Part shown: in pieces, positions 36,022-44,570 of the stretch
Layout of the letters: each line of letters starts with the position of its first letter
Position numbering within the stretch: position 1 is the first letter of the stretch
From: Candidatus Planktophila lacus
GTDB taxonomy: Bacteria > Actinomycetota > Actinomycetes > Nanopelagicales > Nanopelagicaceae
Direction of reading: 5' to 3'
Assembly (NCBI RefSeq): GCF_002287925.1
Contig: NZ_CP016769.1
Coordinates: 806,001 to 870,000 of the forward strand
Length of the DNA stretch: 64,000 bases
The notes under the pieces: model-generated
Databases searched by the model: none
The model's input: only the letters and a program-made list of their open reading frames with translations
Told to the model about the DNA's origin: nothing
Position numbers and translations under genes: made by a program

Positions 36022-36708
36022 CTAACCCTCATCGTCTTCGGTGCTTTTCTTCGCCTTCGTTGCATATGTATCGACATACTCTTGTCCTGATAAGGCTTGG
36101 ATAGTCTGCATGATTTGATCTGTGACATCACGCAGGTGCAGTAAATCCGTGGAATCACCTTCAAAGTACATTGGCTCGCCGAAGATCATTTCAACGCGCA
36201 TCACCTTTGGAACAACAGTTCCGGTTGGCTGAATCTTTTCGGTGTTAAACATCGCTACTGGAATAATTGGAGCACCTGATTCGATTGCAAGACGTGCAAT
36301 ACCTGTTCGACCTTTATAGAGCCTGCCATCTGGTGAGCGCGTACCTTCAGGGTAGATACCCAGACACTTACCTTCAGCTAAAACTTTCAAACCGGTAATC
36401 AGCGCTGCTTCACTGCGACGACCACCAGAGCGATCAACGGGAACTTGACCGAGGGCGATAAAAGTTAACTTCTTTAGTAATCCCTTTGGGCCAGGTGATG
36501 TAAAGTATTCACTCTTTGCCAAAAAAGTGACCTTGCGCGGAACAACTAAGGGCATAAATATGGAGTCACTAAAAGATAGGTGGTTAGAGGCGATGATCAC
36601 CGGGCCAGAACCTGGAACGTGGCGCAGACCCTTTACCTTTGGGCGAAAGAGCACCATTAAAAATGGCGTCAAGAATGCGCGCAGAATGCCGTAAGGCAGG
36701 TTGTTCAT
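36022..36708 (-). CDS. plsC: 1-acyl-sn-glycerol-3-phosphate acyltransferase
   Basis: A 228-residue membrane-associated acyltransferase. NHLSFSDSIFMP holds the HX4D catalytic motif, GRRSEAALITGLKVL and YPEGTRSPDG the acceptor site, and APIIPVAMFNTEK the fourth block. It corresponds in context to Rv2182c near the pimB and fadD genes. TAAATT ends six bases before the ATG (leaderless). The stop abuts the end of the nuclease gene. Confidence 0.92.
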   Translation of the reverse strand: MNNLPYGILRAFLTPFLMVLFRPKVKGLRHVPGSGPVIIASNHLSFSDSIFMPLVVPRKVTFLAKSEYFTSPGPKGLLKKLTFIALGQVPVDRSGGRRSEAALITGLKVLAEGKCLGIYPEGTRSPDGRLYKGRTGIARLAIESGAPIIPVAMFNTEKIQPTGTVVPKVMRVEMIFGEPMYFEGDSTDLLHLRDVTDQIMQTIQALSGQEYVDTYATKAKKSTEDDEG

Positions 36709-36757
36709 GGCGTTAATTTACCGCTTAACCAACCCATAACCAACCTAATGTGCGAAT

Positions 36758-37057
36758 ATGAACCATGGAGCGCAAGAGATGAGCGGAAAAGATCCTGGAC
36801 ATGGCGAGCCAGATGACGCCCATGAACGCGAGTTGATCGATTTGGAATTTCAATCAATGGTTGAAGGTCTATCACTTGATGAATCTTCTCCAACAACGTA
36901 TTTAGATGAACTAGATAAATTTGAAGATCAGAATCGTTTTCAACCACCAGCGCCACCAAAAGTTGGTTTAGGTGAAACTTTTAAGCGCGCTATAAATTCA
37001 ATTAAGAAATGGAAGAACGGCCCAACCTTTCGCGACGACGATGGTGCCGCACTTTAA
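36758..37057 (+). CDS. Small acidic hypothetical protein
   Basis: A 99-residue protein that I cannot assign to a family. The N-terminal two thirds are strongly acidic and polar (DAHERELIDLEFQSMVEG, DELDKFEDQNRF), followed by a Pro-rich spacer and a short basic helix GETFKRAINSIKKWKNG. No membrane segment or cysteine. A TAATGT box ends six bases before ATG 36758, supporting this start over the internal ATG at 36779. Its end overlaps the glucokinase gene by four bases on the opposite strand. The clear promoter box suggests it is real. Confidence 0.65.
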   Translation: MNHGAQEMSGKDPGHGEPDDAHERELIDLEFQSMVEGLSLDESSPTTYLDELDKFEDQNRFQPPAPPKVGLGETFKRAINSIKKWKNGPTFRDDDGAAL

Positions 37058-38010
37058 ATTCTAGACAAATCAGCAACGCCAACTAATCCCGCGTTATTAC
37101 CCAGTTCTGCTGGAACGATTTCGGGGTAAGGATGCTTTCCGGAGAATGGAATTAGGCTAAGTGCGGCTTTGCGCGTTGGTGACAAGAAAAGCTCACCGGC
37201 ATCGATAACTCCCCCACCTAAAACGATGCAAGATGGATCGATCACCGCACAAAGCGATGCGATACCTGCTCCTAAGTAACTCGCCATCGTATTAAATGCA
37301 GCCAGAGCAACTGGATCTTCATCGCGCGCTGCTTCAGTAATTTGATGGCCTTTAAGCCCTTCAAGGGTTCCATCACCACGAGCCAATAAATTTCTTGCAA
37401 GGTCAGGGCTCGCGTTGATCGCTTCTCGTGCATGTCGCATCAGTGCCGAACCTGATGCATATTGTTCAAGGCAGCCACGAATTCCGCATCCGCAGAGATG
37501 TCCATCCGGTACAACGCGAATGTGTCCTAATTCAGCGCCTATTCCGAAGGCTCCTCTAAAGACAGAGCCATCAAGAATCAAGCCTCCACCGACTCCTGTG
37601 CCTAAAGTGAGCATCATTAAATCTTTACGACCGCGCCCTGCTCCAAATTTAAATTCACCCCACGCGGCAGAGTTTGCATCATTTTCTAAGACGATTCGAT
37701 TACCAATAATCTGCTTTAGTTCCTGAACTAGATTTACGCCGTTCCAACCAGCGATATTTGGAGTAGCCAGAATCGTTTGACGATCAGATGAGATAAATCC
37801 AGCCGCTGAAACACCGATCGATTCAACTGGGTATTCCTTTGATAATTCGTTTGCGACGTCGGCGATAGTTTGGGTTAACGCCTTACCACCTTCGCGCGGA
37901 GTATCACGGCGCGCAGTTGCCAGAATTTCGCCTCTTTCAGAGACAACCCCACCAAGGACCTTTGTGCCACCGACATCTATGCCGATGGTATTTGAATTAT
38001 CTTTACTCAT
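37054..38010 (-). CDS. glk: ROK family glucokinase
   Basis: A 318-residue sugar kinase. ATP-binding IGIDVGGTKVLGG, sugar-binding ENDANSAAWGEF, TLGTGVGGGLI, the catalytic Glu-His region GIGAELGHIRV, and the ROK zinc motif CGCGIRGCLEQYASG are intact. It phosphorylates glucose with ATP in most actinobacteria. It stands alone on the minus strand between two unrelated genes. Related N-acetylglucosamine/mannosamine kinases share the fold and cannot be fully excluded. Confidence 0.9.
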   Translation of the reverse strand: MSKDNSNTIGIDVGGTKVLGGVVSERGEILATARRDTPREGGKALTQTIADVANELSKEYPVESIGVSAAGFISSDRQTILATPNIAGWNGVNLVQELKQIIGNRIVLENDANSAAWGEFKFGAGRGRKDLMMLTLGTGVGGGLILDGSVFRGAFGIGAELGHIRVVPDGHLCGCGIRGCLEQYASGSALMRHAREAINASPDLARNLLARGDGTLEGLKGHQITEAARDEDPVALAAFNTMASYLGAGIASLCAVIDPSCIVLGGGVIDAGELFLSPTRKAALSLIPFSGKHPYPEIVPAELGNNAGLVGVADLSRI

Positions 38011-38046
38011 TAAGGTTCTTAAGGGCCCTTGATCTCGGTGAAGAAA

Positions 38047-38484
38047 TCAGCCTTCTATATGTTCTTTGAGTTGCTTAAGTGCTGACTCGATTGTTGACTT
38101 CTCTTGCTTTGTAATCATCATCGCTGGAATTGGCATCGATAAACCAACCGAAAGTTCATAAGTAACCGAGGTCGTATCGGAGTCGAGGCTCTTGAGTAAA
38201 TATGCGCCATCCATCTTCGTTAAAATATTGGCATCTTCTAGTGAGAAGGTGACCTTACTTGGCGCTTCTGCCCATTCGAAGTTTAGAGTCACAACATCTT
38301 TTACCGCGCCGGCATCAACCGACAGGGTGGCCTTGGTAGCGCGCCCTTGGCCATCGCTCTCCAAAACATCTACCTTCTTAAAGGCACCTGACCATTGTGG
38401 GTAATCAGCAATTGCAAAAAGGGTGGCTGCTACCTGATCAAGTGGGGCATCGATGGAGATCGTTGAACTGCTCATATCGCTCAT
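38047..38484 (-). CDS. SRPBCC family protein (Rv2185c-like)
   Basis: A 145-residue START-like fold protein: SSTISIDAPLDQVAATLFAIADYPQWSGAFKKVDV is the typical N-terminal strand-helix unit. Its position divergent from fadD mirrors the mycobacterial Rv2185c-fadD15 neighbourhood, suggesting a lipid-related ligand (inference). TAACCT ends six bases before the ATG (leaderless). Second SRPBCC gene of the window. Confidence 0.85.
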   Translation of the reverse strand: MSDMSSSTISIDAPLDQVAATLFAIADYPQWSGAFKKVDVLESDGQGRATKATLSVDAGAVKDVVTLNFEWAEAPSKVTFSLEDANILTKMDGAYLLKSLDSDTTSVTYELSVGLSMPIPAMMITKQEKSTIESALKQLKEHIEG

Positions 38485-38568
38485 GGCTGTAGGTTACCTG
38501 AGAACGCTGTTAAAAAAGTACTTCGTAGCCTCTCCCCATTTTTCAAGGTGGGCGCTAGCGTTAGCGCC

Positions 38569-40359
38569 ATGAACGAGATCACAATCCCAGCACTTGTCCC
38601 TGCGGCATCGACCGGAAACCTTACTAACTTAATTGCAGAACGCGCTTGGTTTGAACCCAACCGCACAATGCTTTCACGTCCCCTAGGAGATGGATGGCAG
38701 AAGGTTTCTGCAAAAGAGTTAGAGGAAGAAGTCCGCGCAACTGCGAAGGGTTTAATCGCCGCCGGAATTCAAATCGGTGATCGCGTCGCAATTATGGCGC
38801 GCACACGTTACGAATGGACGATTCTTGATTTTGCAATTTGGTTCGCAGGTGGATGCGTTGTTCCTATCTATGAAACATCTTCAGCCGAGCAAGTAGATTG
38901 GATTCTTTCCGATTCTGGCGCTGTTGGTTTAATCGTTGAAACTCCAACTCACCGCGAGCTAGTTAACACAGTTCTTCCTTCTCACACCAAACATATTTGG
39001 ACTATGACCGAAGATGTTCTATCGGTTCTTGCCGCAGCTGGCGCTCACATTGGTGATGATGAGATCGATCGCCGCCGCAACGCCTTGCTTCCAGATACTC
39101 TCGCAACTCTAATCTACACATCTGGAACAACTGGTAAGCCAAAGGGCGTTCAACTAACTCACGGCAACTTCTTATCTGAGTGCGGAAATGTTGTTGAAGG
39201 CGCTAGCAATCTCTTCTTAAAGCCAGGTGGATCAACCCTTCTCTTCTTGCCGGTTGCCCACGTATTCGGTCGCATGGTTCAGATCGGTGCGATTCGCGCT
39301 GGCCTTCACTTAGCGCATTGCAGTGATCCAGTTGGCAGATTGCAACCAGATCTCGCATCATTTAAGCCAACCTTCGTTCTTGCTGTGCCTCGTATCTTCG
39401 AAAAGGTATACAACGGAGCAGAAGCAAAGGCTGATGCAGCGGGTAAAGGAAAGATCTTCCGTAAAGCTGCACATGTCGCAATTGCTTATAGCGAGGCAAT
39501 GGATAAGCGTGGCTTCAATCCGCTCCTCACTCTCAAGCATGCACTTTTCGACAAGTTGGTATTTTCAAAGATTCGCGCCGCCCTTGGTGGAAATGTAGAA
39601 GCAGCGATTTCAGGAGGTGCACCACTTGGAAGTCGTCTCGGACACTTCTATCGCGGCGCTGGTGTAACAATCTACGAAGGTTATGGACTAACTGAGACAA
39701 CTGCAGGCGCAACTTTGAATATGACTGGTGCAATTAAAGTTGGGTCTGTTGGAAAACCTATTCCAGGAACTTCCGTCAAGATCGCCGATGACGGAGAAGT
39801 TCTAATCAGAGGACCAATCGTTATGCGCGGCTATTGGCAGAACGATGCCGCTAATGCAGAAGTCTTCACCGAAGATCGCTGGTTTAAATCAGGTGACCTC
39901 GGAAAGATCGATGAAGATGGCTTCCTTTCAATTGTTGGACGTAAGAAAGAGCTAATTGTTACTGCGGGTGGAAAGAACGTTGCGCCAGCAGTGCTGGAAG
40001 ATCGTCTGCGCGCCCATTCACTCGTAAGTCAATGCGTTGTAGTCGGTGATAACCAACCATTTATCGCAGCGCTAGTGACCATCGATCAGGAGGCGCTTAA
40101 AGGTTGGATTGCTGCCAATAAGAAAGATGGGGCAACTATCGCAACGCTGACCCAAGATCCTGATCTCATCGCAGTTATTCAGACAGCCGTCGATGAAGCA
40201 AATAAAGCGGTAAGTAAAGCCGAATCAATTCGCAAATTCACGATCCTTCCTACAGATTTCACAATCGCAGGCGGTCAATTGACGGCAAAGCTTTCAATTA
40301 AGCGACATGTGGTTGCACAGGAGTTTGCTAAGGAGATTTCTGAGCTCTTCGCTAAGTGA
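38569..40359 (+). CDS. fadD: Long-chain fatty acid-CoA ligase
   Basis: A 596-residue AMP-forming acyl-CoA synthetase, similar in context to mycobacterial FadD15. P-loop TLIYTSGTTGKPKGVQLTH, the YEGYGLTETTAGAT motif, GDLGKIDEDGFLSIVGRKKELIVTAGGKNVAP with the hinge, and the C-terminal lysine region LTAKLSIKRH are intact. It activates fatty acids for lipid synthesis or beta-oxidation (fadA-fadB are 8 kb away). ATG 38569 is chosen over GTG 38548 because TAGCGT ends seven bases upstream of it. It overlaps the kinase gene by four bases. Confidence 0.95.
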   Translation: MNEITIPALVPAASTGNLTNLIAERAWFEPNRTMLSRPLGDGWQKVSAKELEEEVRATAKGLIAAGIQIGDRVAIMARTRYEWTILDFAIWFAGGCVVPIYETSSAEQVDWILSDSGAVGLIVETPTHRELVNTVLPSHTKHIWTMTEDVLSVLAAAGAHIGDDEIDRRRNALLPDTLATLIYTSGTTGKPKGVQLTHGNFLSECGNVVEGASNLFLKPGGSTLLFLPVAHVFGRMVQIGAIRAGLHLAHCSDPVGRLQPDLASFKPTFVLAVPRIFEKVYNGAEAKADAAGKGKIFRKAAHVAIAYSEAMDKRGFNPLLTLKHALFDKLVFSKIRAALGGNVEAAISGGAPLGSRLGHFYRGAGVTIYEGYGLTETTAGATLNMTGAIKVGSVGKPIPGTSVKIADDGEVLIRGPIVMRGYWQNDAANAEVFTEDRWFKSGDLGKIDEDGFLSIVGRKKELIVTAGGKNVAPAVLEDRLRAHSLVSQCVVVGDNQPFIAALVTIDQEALKGWIAANKKDGATIATLTQDPDLIAVIQTAVDEANKAVSKAESIRKFTILPTDFTIAGGQLTAKLSIKRHVVAQEFAKEISELFAK

Positions 40360-40934
40360 GCGATCCAGCACGACTTGAACTAGCGCGTGATCTTCACGAT
40401 GGCATAGCGCAAGATCTGGTTGCTCTCGGCTACGAGTTAGATTTGCTCTTAGGGGCCACAGAATCAACCGTTGAATCGCGCCGAGAAATTCGCGTACTGC
40501 GCTTTAAAGTTGATGGTCTAATCTCGAAGGTTAGGCACGAAATGTACGCGCTACGCGATCCCAAAGTAGTTACTTTCCAGGATGCGCTCAGCCAGTTGAT
40601 CCACGAAATTTGTGGTGATCTGCAGGTAACCGCTTCCATTAGCCACTTCTCTATTCCAAATTCCTACCAAACTGAATTAAAGGCGATCGCAACAGAGTTA
40701 CTTCGCAATGCAAAGTTTCACTCTAGGGCTAGCCATATTGAAGTCCTTTTGAGAGGAGTTGAAAATCGCACCTACTTAGAGGTTAGCGATAATGGAGTTG
40801 GAGGTGCGCAGGTGAATACCTCAGGTTTAGGACGTTTAGGTTTAGTAGGAGTTAAAGAGCGCGTTGAACAACTTCACGGACAGTTAGAGATTATCTCTAC
40901 TGAGAACGGAACCCGCATAAAAGTAGTTCTGTGA
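40356..40934 (+). CDS. Soluble sensor histidine kinase without sensor domain
   Basis: A 192-residue kinase of the NarX/LiaS (HisKA_3) type. LARDLHDGIAQDLVALGYEL carries the phospho-accepting histidine near residue 14; the HATPase domain shows ELLRNAKFHSRA (N box), VSDNGVGG and GRLGLVGVKERVEQL (G boxes). No transmembrane segment and no sensor domain precede the histidine, so it must sense through a partner or through the linked pathway. The GTG start overlaps the fadD stop (GTGA) and its stop overlaps the regulator start, giving a coupled fadD-kinase-regulator operon. Confidence 0.9.
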   Translation: MSDPARLELARDLHDGIAQDLVALGYELDLLLGATESTVESRREIRVLRFKVDGLISKVRHEMYALRDPKVVTFQDALSQLIHEICGDLQVTASISHFSIPNSYQTELKAIATELLRNAKFHSRASHIEVLLRGVENRTYLEVSDNGVGGAQVNTSGLGRLGLVGVKERVEQLHGQLEIISTENGTRIKVVL

Positions 40935-41557
40935 ATGATGCAGTAGCACCACCACGAATATTGGTAGTTGATGATCATTCAGCTGTTCGTGCCGGCTTGG
41001 CCCGCGCCATTGAAGAAGCGCAGATGGTCTGTTGCGCTACGGCCGCAAGTAAATCTGAAGCGATGGCGCAGTTAGCGCATACCAATCCAGATGCGATAGT
41101 TGTCGATTTGAACCTACCTGATGGCAGCGGCTTGGATCTGATTCGTTGGGCTCGTAAGAATTCAAAGGAAATCGCAATCGTGATGCTCACTATGAGCGAT
41201 AGCGAAAGTGATCTAATTGCCGCAATGAGCGCTGGCGCAAGCGGATTTGTTAAGAAAAGCGCTCCGCTGGCAGAGTTGATCTCCGTCCTAAAGAGAGCGC
41301 TAATTGCACCTAACTCATTTACCGCATCCGACATAGTTTCCGCGCTCAAGACAACATCTGCTGCAAAGTTGTTAACCCAACGAGAGGTCGAAGTTCTACG
41401 AGCAATTGCAGGTGTTGGAGATATTCGTGAACTGGCAAAGCGGCTGTATATATCTGAATCAACGTTTAAGACGCATCTAACTTCAATTTATCGAAAACTT
41501 GAGGTCTCAAATAGACTTGCTGCAATAAGAGTTGGAATTGAATCAGGAATTATTTAA
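40931..41557 (+). CDS. NarL/FixJ family response regulator
   Basis: A 208-residue regulator. The receiver domain shows VVDDHSAVRAGLARAI, the phosphorylated Asp in DAIVVDLNLPDGSG and the Lys of GFVKKSAP; the LuxR-type DNA-binding domain shows LTQREVEVLRAIAG and LYISESTFKTHLTSIYRKLEVSNR. Cognate to the kinase it overlaps. Targets are unknown; given the operon, fatty-acid or membrane-lipid genes are candidates. It overlaps the convergent pimB by eight bases. Confidence 0.93.
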   Translation: MNDAVAPPRILVVDDHSAVRAGLARAIEEAQMVCCATAASKSEAMAQLAHTNPDAIVVDLNLPDGSGLDLIRWARKNSKEIAIVMLTMSDSESDLIAAMSAGASGFVKKSAPLAELISVLKRALIAPNSFTASDIVSALKTTSAAKLLTQREVEVLRAIAGVGDIRELAKRLYISESTFKTHLTSIYRKLEVSNRLAAIRVGIESGII

Positions 41558-42701
41558 ATAAAGAGTTAAATTCCTTTGCCCAAATCTCCCAGCTCCACTT
41601 TTCGATAATCCATCTGCGTCCTGCCGCTCCCATCGCCTTCGCACTTATTGGATCATCAAACAATTTGATTAGCGCTGTAGAGACTTCCGTCGGTGAAGTT
41701 CCATCAACGCTAAATCCAGTAACACCTTCATCAACGGCATCCGGTGCTCCCCCAGAACGTCCTGCGATCACAGGCAAGGCACATGAACTTGCCTCTAAAT
41801 AAACAATTCCGAGGCCTTCTACTTCAAGACCGGCCAAGCGTGATCTGGAAGGCATTGCAAAGATATCTCCGGCACAGATGTAACGGGGTAAATCTTTATA
41901 TTGGATGCGTCCGATAAATGTCACTGCTCCCAACAGTTTAAGTCTCTCAACCATCTTAGTAAGGTCCTTTCGGTAAGGACCTTCACCAACCATCAACACA
42001 TGCGCCGTCGGATGTTTTTCTAAGATAGCGGGCAGTGATTGAATCAAAATATCTTGGCCTTTACGATGCACAAGTCGGCCTACGCTGACAATAACTTTCT
42101 TATCGACTAAACCTAAGTCTTTCCGTAATTGCTCAGATGTTGAATCTGGAGCAAAGTGATCAGTATCGATACCCGGTGCAATCTTGGTAAGCCTTAACTT
42201 GGCTTTTGGCGAAAGCGCTTTCGCAATTTCACTCTTTGTAAAATCACCAAGATAGGTCAGATGATCAACGTTATTGCCGATAAAAGATATCGCTAAAGAA
42301 AATGGCCACAACTTCGCCCACCAGACTTCATGTCCATGGGTTAGCGCGACGATATTCTTAACGCCTTTTTTGCGCAAAGTGCGCGCCATGACTCCAAGAG
42401 GAGCCGCTGCTCCGAAAAATACCTGTTTGATCGAATCACGCGCAATAACTTTCTTGACGTTTCGAATTACTCGTGGAGTCGGAAGCAGAATCTTGGAGCG
42501 ATCGCGAATTACCTCAACGCCAAAATCTCGCATCCATCCTTGATCATAAGAAGTTGTGTCACCCTGCGCGGAGGTATAGACAATGATTGATCCTTTGGGC
42601 GCGCGTTCTATCAAACCCATAACGAAGGTTTCGATGCCGCCGGCGCGGGGACCAAAGTCATTGGTGATGCAGAGAATTTTCCCTAAATTAAGTTCAGGCA
42701 T
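41550..42701 (-). CDS. pimB: GDP-mannose-dependent phosphatidylinositol mannosyltransferase (PimB type)
   Basis: A 383-residue GT4 glycosyltransferase, matching PimB' of mycobacteria: CITNDFGPRAGGIETFV, FFGAAAPLGVMARTL, LTHGHEVWW, GRLVHRKGQDILIQSLP and the donor-site EVEGLGIVYLEASSCALPVIAGRSGGAPDAV. It adds the second mannose to phosphatidylinositol in PIM synthesis; whether this organism makes PIMs is not shown here. It follows the NlpC/P60 gene after 12 bases on the minus strand, an arrangement also close to that in mycobacteria. Confidence 0.88.
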   Translation of the reverse strand: MPELNLGKILCITNDFGPRAGGIETFVMGLIERAPKGSIIVYTSAQGDTTSYDQGWMRDFGVEVIRDRSKILLPTPRVIRNVKKVIARDSIKQVFFGAAAPLGVMARTLRKKGVKNIVALTHGHEVWWAKLWPFSLAISFIGNNVDHLTYLGDFTKSEIAKALSPKAKLRLTKIAPGIDTDHFAPDSTSEQLRKDLGLVDKKVIVSVGRLVHRKGQDILIQSLPAILEKHPTAHVLMVGEGPYRKDLTKMVERLKLLGAVTFIGRIQYKDLPRYICAGDIFAMPSRSRLAGLEVEGLGIVYLEASSCALPVIAGRSGGAPDAVDEGVTGFSVDGTSPTEVSTALIKLFDDPISAKAMGAAGRRWIIEKWSWEIWAKEFNSLFK

Positions 42702-42713
42702 TTACTTCAGAAA

Positions 42714-43733
42714 CTAGAGTCTGCGTGCGCCGACGAATGGTTTTCTTCCCAAGTTAGATGCGCTTGCCACTTTCACGCGCGAACCAGATCGAGGTGCATG
42801 CACCATCTTTCCGCCACCTAAATAGATCCCAACGTGCGAAATTGGTCGACCAAAGAATATGAGATCGCCCGGAGCAAGATTTGAACGCTTTACCGATTTT
42901 CCATAGTTGAATTGAGCGCGCGATGAGTGTGGCAGTGAGACGCCTGCGGTCTGGAATGCGCGCATGGTCAGCCCTGAACAATCCCAATAGGTCATGCCAT
43001 CGGCGCCGAAAACATATTTGTCACCGATCTGCTTCAGAGCAAATTGCAGAGCTTTTCCAGCACGCCCAGAAACTGCGCCGGCTGTCTTTGCCGCGGCAAG
43101 TGAAGATGCTTGGTCAGCATCTTCCTCTTCTTGCGCGAGTCTGGCTAATCGCTCGCGATCTTCCTTCTTTAACTTTGATAAGAGTGATTCAGCTTCTGCC
43201 AACTTCGCAATTGCGCGCGCGCTCTGCGCTGCCAGTTTTTTCTGCGTTGCTTTAACTAGCGCGAGTTTGTCGCTAACTGTTAACGAAGTTGCGGTAAGGC
43301 GTTGTTTGGCTGCTTGAAACTTTCGAAGTTCTACCGATTTCTTACGGGTAATTGCTTCTAGCGATCCTGCTGCTGAAAGGTAGAGCGCCGGATCTGATGA
43401 GAAGAGTAGTTCTAAGCTCTGGCTTAGCCCGCCAGTTTTAAATTGCTCAACAGCGATCGCATTAAGAGATTTTGAGAGAGCAGCAACGCTCTGACTTTGC
43501 ACCGCAGCCTTCGCCTGGATGCCTTGAAGCTGTCCATTTAGCGAGGCTAATTTAACTTTTGCTTCCTGGGCGCCTTCTGCAGCAGTTGTGGCTTCTTCTT
43601 CAAGTTGGCGAACGCGCGCCTGAACCTGCGCCAAAGTTTGTGCAGCATCTGCGCTAGGCGCGGTAAGCAACGGGGCAACCAGCGAGATAATCGCGCTGAT
43701 TAGAGCCGCCACAGAGCGCTTTGAAGTAAACAT
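42714..43733 (-). CDS. Secreted NlpC/P60 peptidoglycan endopeptidase
   Basis: About 339 residues. A signal peptide (FTSKRSVAALISAIISLVAPLL, cleavage near ADA-A), then a long coiled coil (about residues 30-200, rich in Ala, Lys, Glu, Gln), then a C-terminal NlpC/P60 domain with Cys in YWDCSGLTMRAF, His in PISHVGIYLGGGKMVH and a second His at VHAP. Like RipC-type hydrolases it cuts stem peptides during cell separation and is likely controlled by FtsEX through the coiled coil (inference). ATG 43733 gives the correct signal peptide; the frame opens at 43766. Confidence 0.92.
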   Translation of the reverse strand: MFTSKRSVAALISAIISLVAPLLTAPSADAAQTLAQVQARVRQLEEEATTAAEGAQEAKVKLASLNGQLQGIQAKAAVQSQSVAALSKSLNAIAVEQFKTGGLSQSLELLFSSDPALYLSAAGSLEAITRKKSVELRKFQAAKQRLTATSLTVSDKLALVKATQKKLAAQSARAIAKLAEAESLLSKLKKEDRERLARLAQEEEDADQASSLAAAKTAGAVSGRAGKALQFALKQIGDKYVFGADGMTYWDCSGLTMRAFQTAGVSLPHSSRAQFNYGKSVKRSNLAPGDLIFFGRPISHVGIYLGGGKMVHAPRSGSRVKVASASNLGRKPFVGARRL

Positions 43734-43809
43734 AGGGTTAAAGGCTAACGGTGCCTTATGAAGCAACTCAAACCGAAATAAGCGTGGCTGCCTGTGAATT
43801 TATTCTTAT

Positions 43810-44010
43810 CTACGCTCGCCCAGCGGAGTTAAAGCGCAGTGGGCGGACTATCCCACGGGATGAGAGCAGATCAATCGCCTCAGCCGTTGTATCAGGAATT
43901 TCGCAGATTTCGCTGCGTTGATCTTTCTTGGGAGTTGAGAGGAGAAAAGTCAGTACGCAATCGTTGCAACCGATATCGCGAACTGCACATGAGTCACAGG
44001 TAATTATCAT
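43810..44010 (-). CDS. Small CxxC-type conserved hypothetical protein
   Basis: A 66-residue protein starting IITCDSCAVRDIGCNDCVLTFLL: a CxxC pair followed eight residues later by a second CxxC, likely a zinc or Fe-S site. The C-terminus is TAEAIDLLSSRGIVRPLRF. Similar short proteins occur in other actinobacteria as I recall, but no function is known. ATG 44010 was chosen because TAACGT ends seven bases upstream; the frame also opens at 44040. Divergent from the RibD-like gene. Confidence 0.7.
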   Translation of the reverse strand: MIITCDSCAVRDIGCNDCVLTFLLSTPKKDQRSEICEIPDTTAEAIDLLSSRGIVRPLRFNSAGRA

Positions 44011-44069
44011 GAAGGAAACGTTACGTCTTTGCACTGACATCTACTTTGCCGCCAGATAGCCTTTCGACC

Positions 44070-44570
44070 ATGGCCGTCTTCGCAACTCTGGTTACCGGAA
44101 GCGATGGCTCAACGACAAAAGGTGGCTCATCGCGCGCGATCACCAGCGGGGCCGATCGCACCGAATTTCTGGCACGTCGGCGCACCGCAGATTTCATCTT
44201 AATCGGAGGCAAAACCGCTCGAAGCGAGCCCTATCACCGCACACCCGTTCCAGTCGTGATCGCCTCTCGTTCAATGGTCAACGCCCTTGCCGATAACCGA
44301 AATGCCCATTGGTGGAATAGCTCACCACGTGCGGCGCTAGATCGCGGCATAAAGAAGTTTGGCAGCAACGTTTTGGTGGAAGGAGGCGCTAGCTTCATAT
44401 TCGAACTAATTAGCAATCGCGCGTTAGATGGAATTTATCTCAGCATTACACCTGAGACTGGTGGCGAAGCCAAAATTAATTTCCAAGAACTTTTAGCAAA
44501 ATTTTCTGATCTTTCAGAACGCGAAGTTGATGGCACGAAATTCTTTGAGGCGCGTGGCTTAAAGGCCTAG
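44070..44570 (+). CDS. RibD C-terminal domain (dihydrofolate reductase-like) protein
   Basis: A 166-residue protein of the RibD_C/DHFR-like fold. AVFATLVTGSDGSTTKGG and RRRTADFILIGGKTARSEPY are the NADPH-binding part; VLVEGGASFIFELI is the typical C-terminal block. No deaminase domain is attached, so it is not a full RibD; a reductase on a pyrimidine or pterin compound is plausible. TAGCCT ends seven bases before ATG 44070. It overlaps the convergent EamA gene by four bases. Confidence 0.83.
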   Translation: MAVFATLVTGSDGSTTKGGSSRAITSGADRTEFLARRRTADFILIGGKTARSEPYHRTPVPVVIASRSMVNALADNRNAHWWNSSPRAALDRGIKKFGSNVLVEGGASFIFELISNRALDGIYLSITPETGGEAKINFQELLAKFSDLSEREVDGTKFFEARGLKA

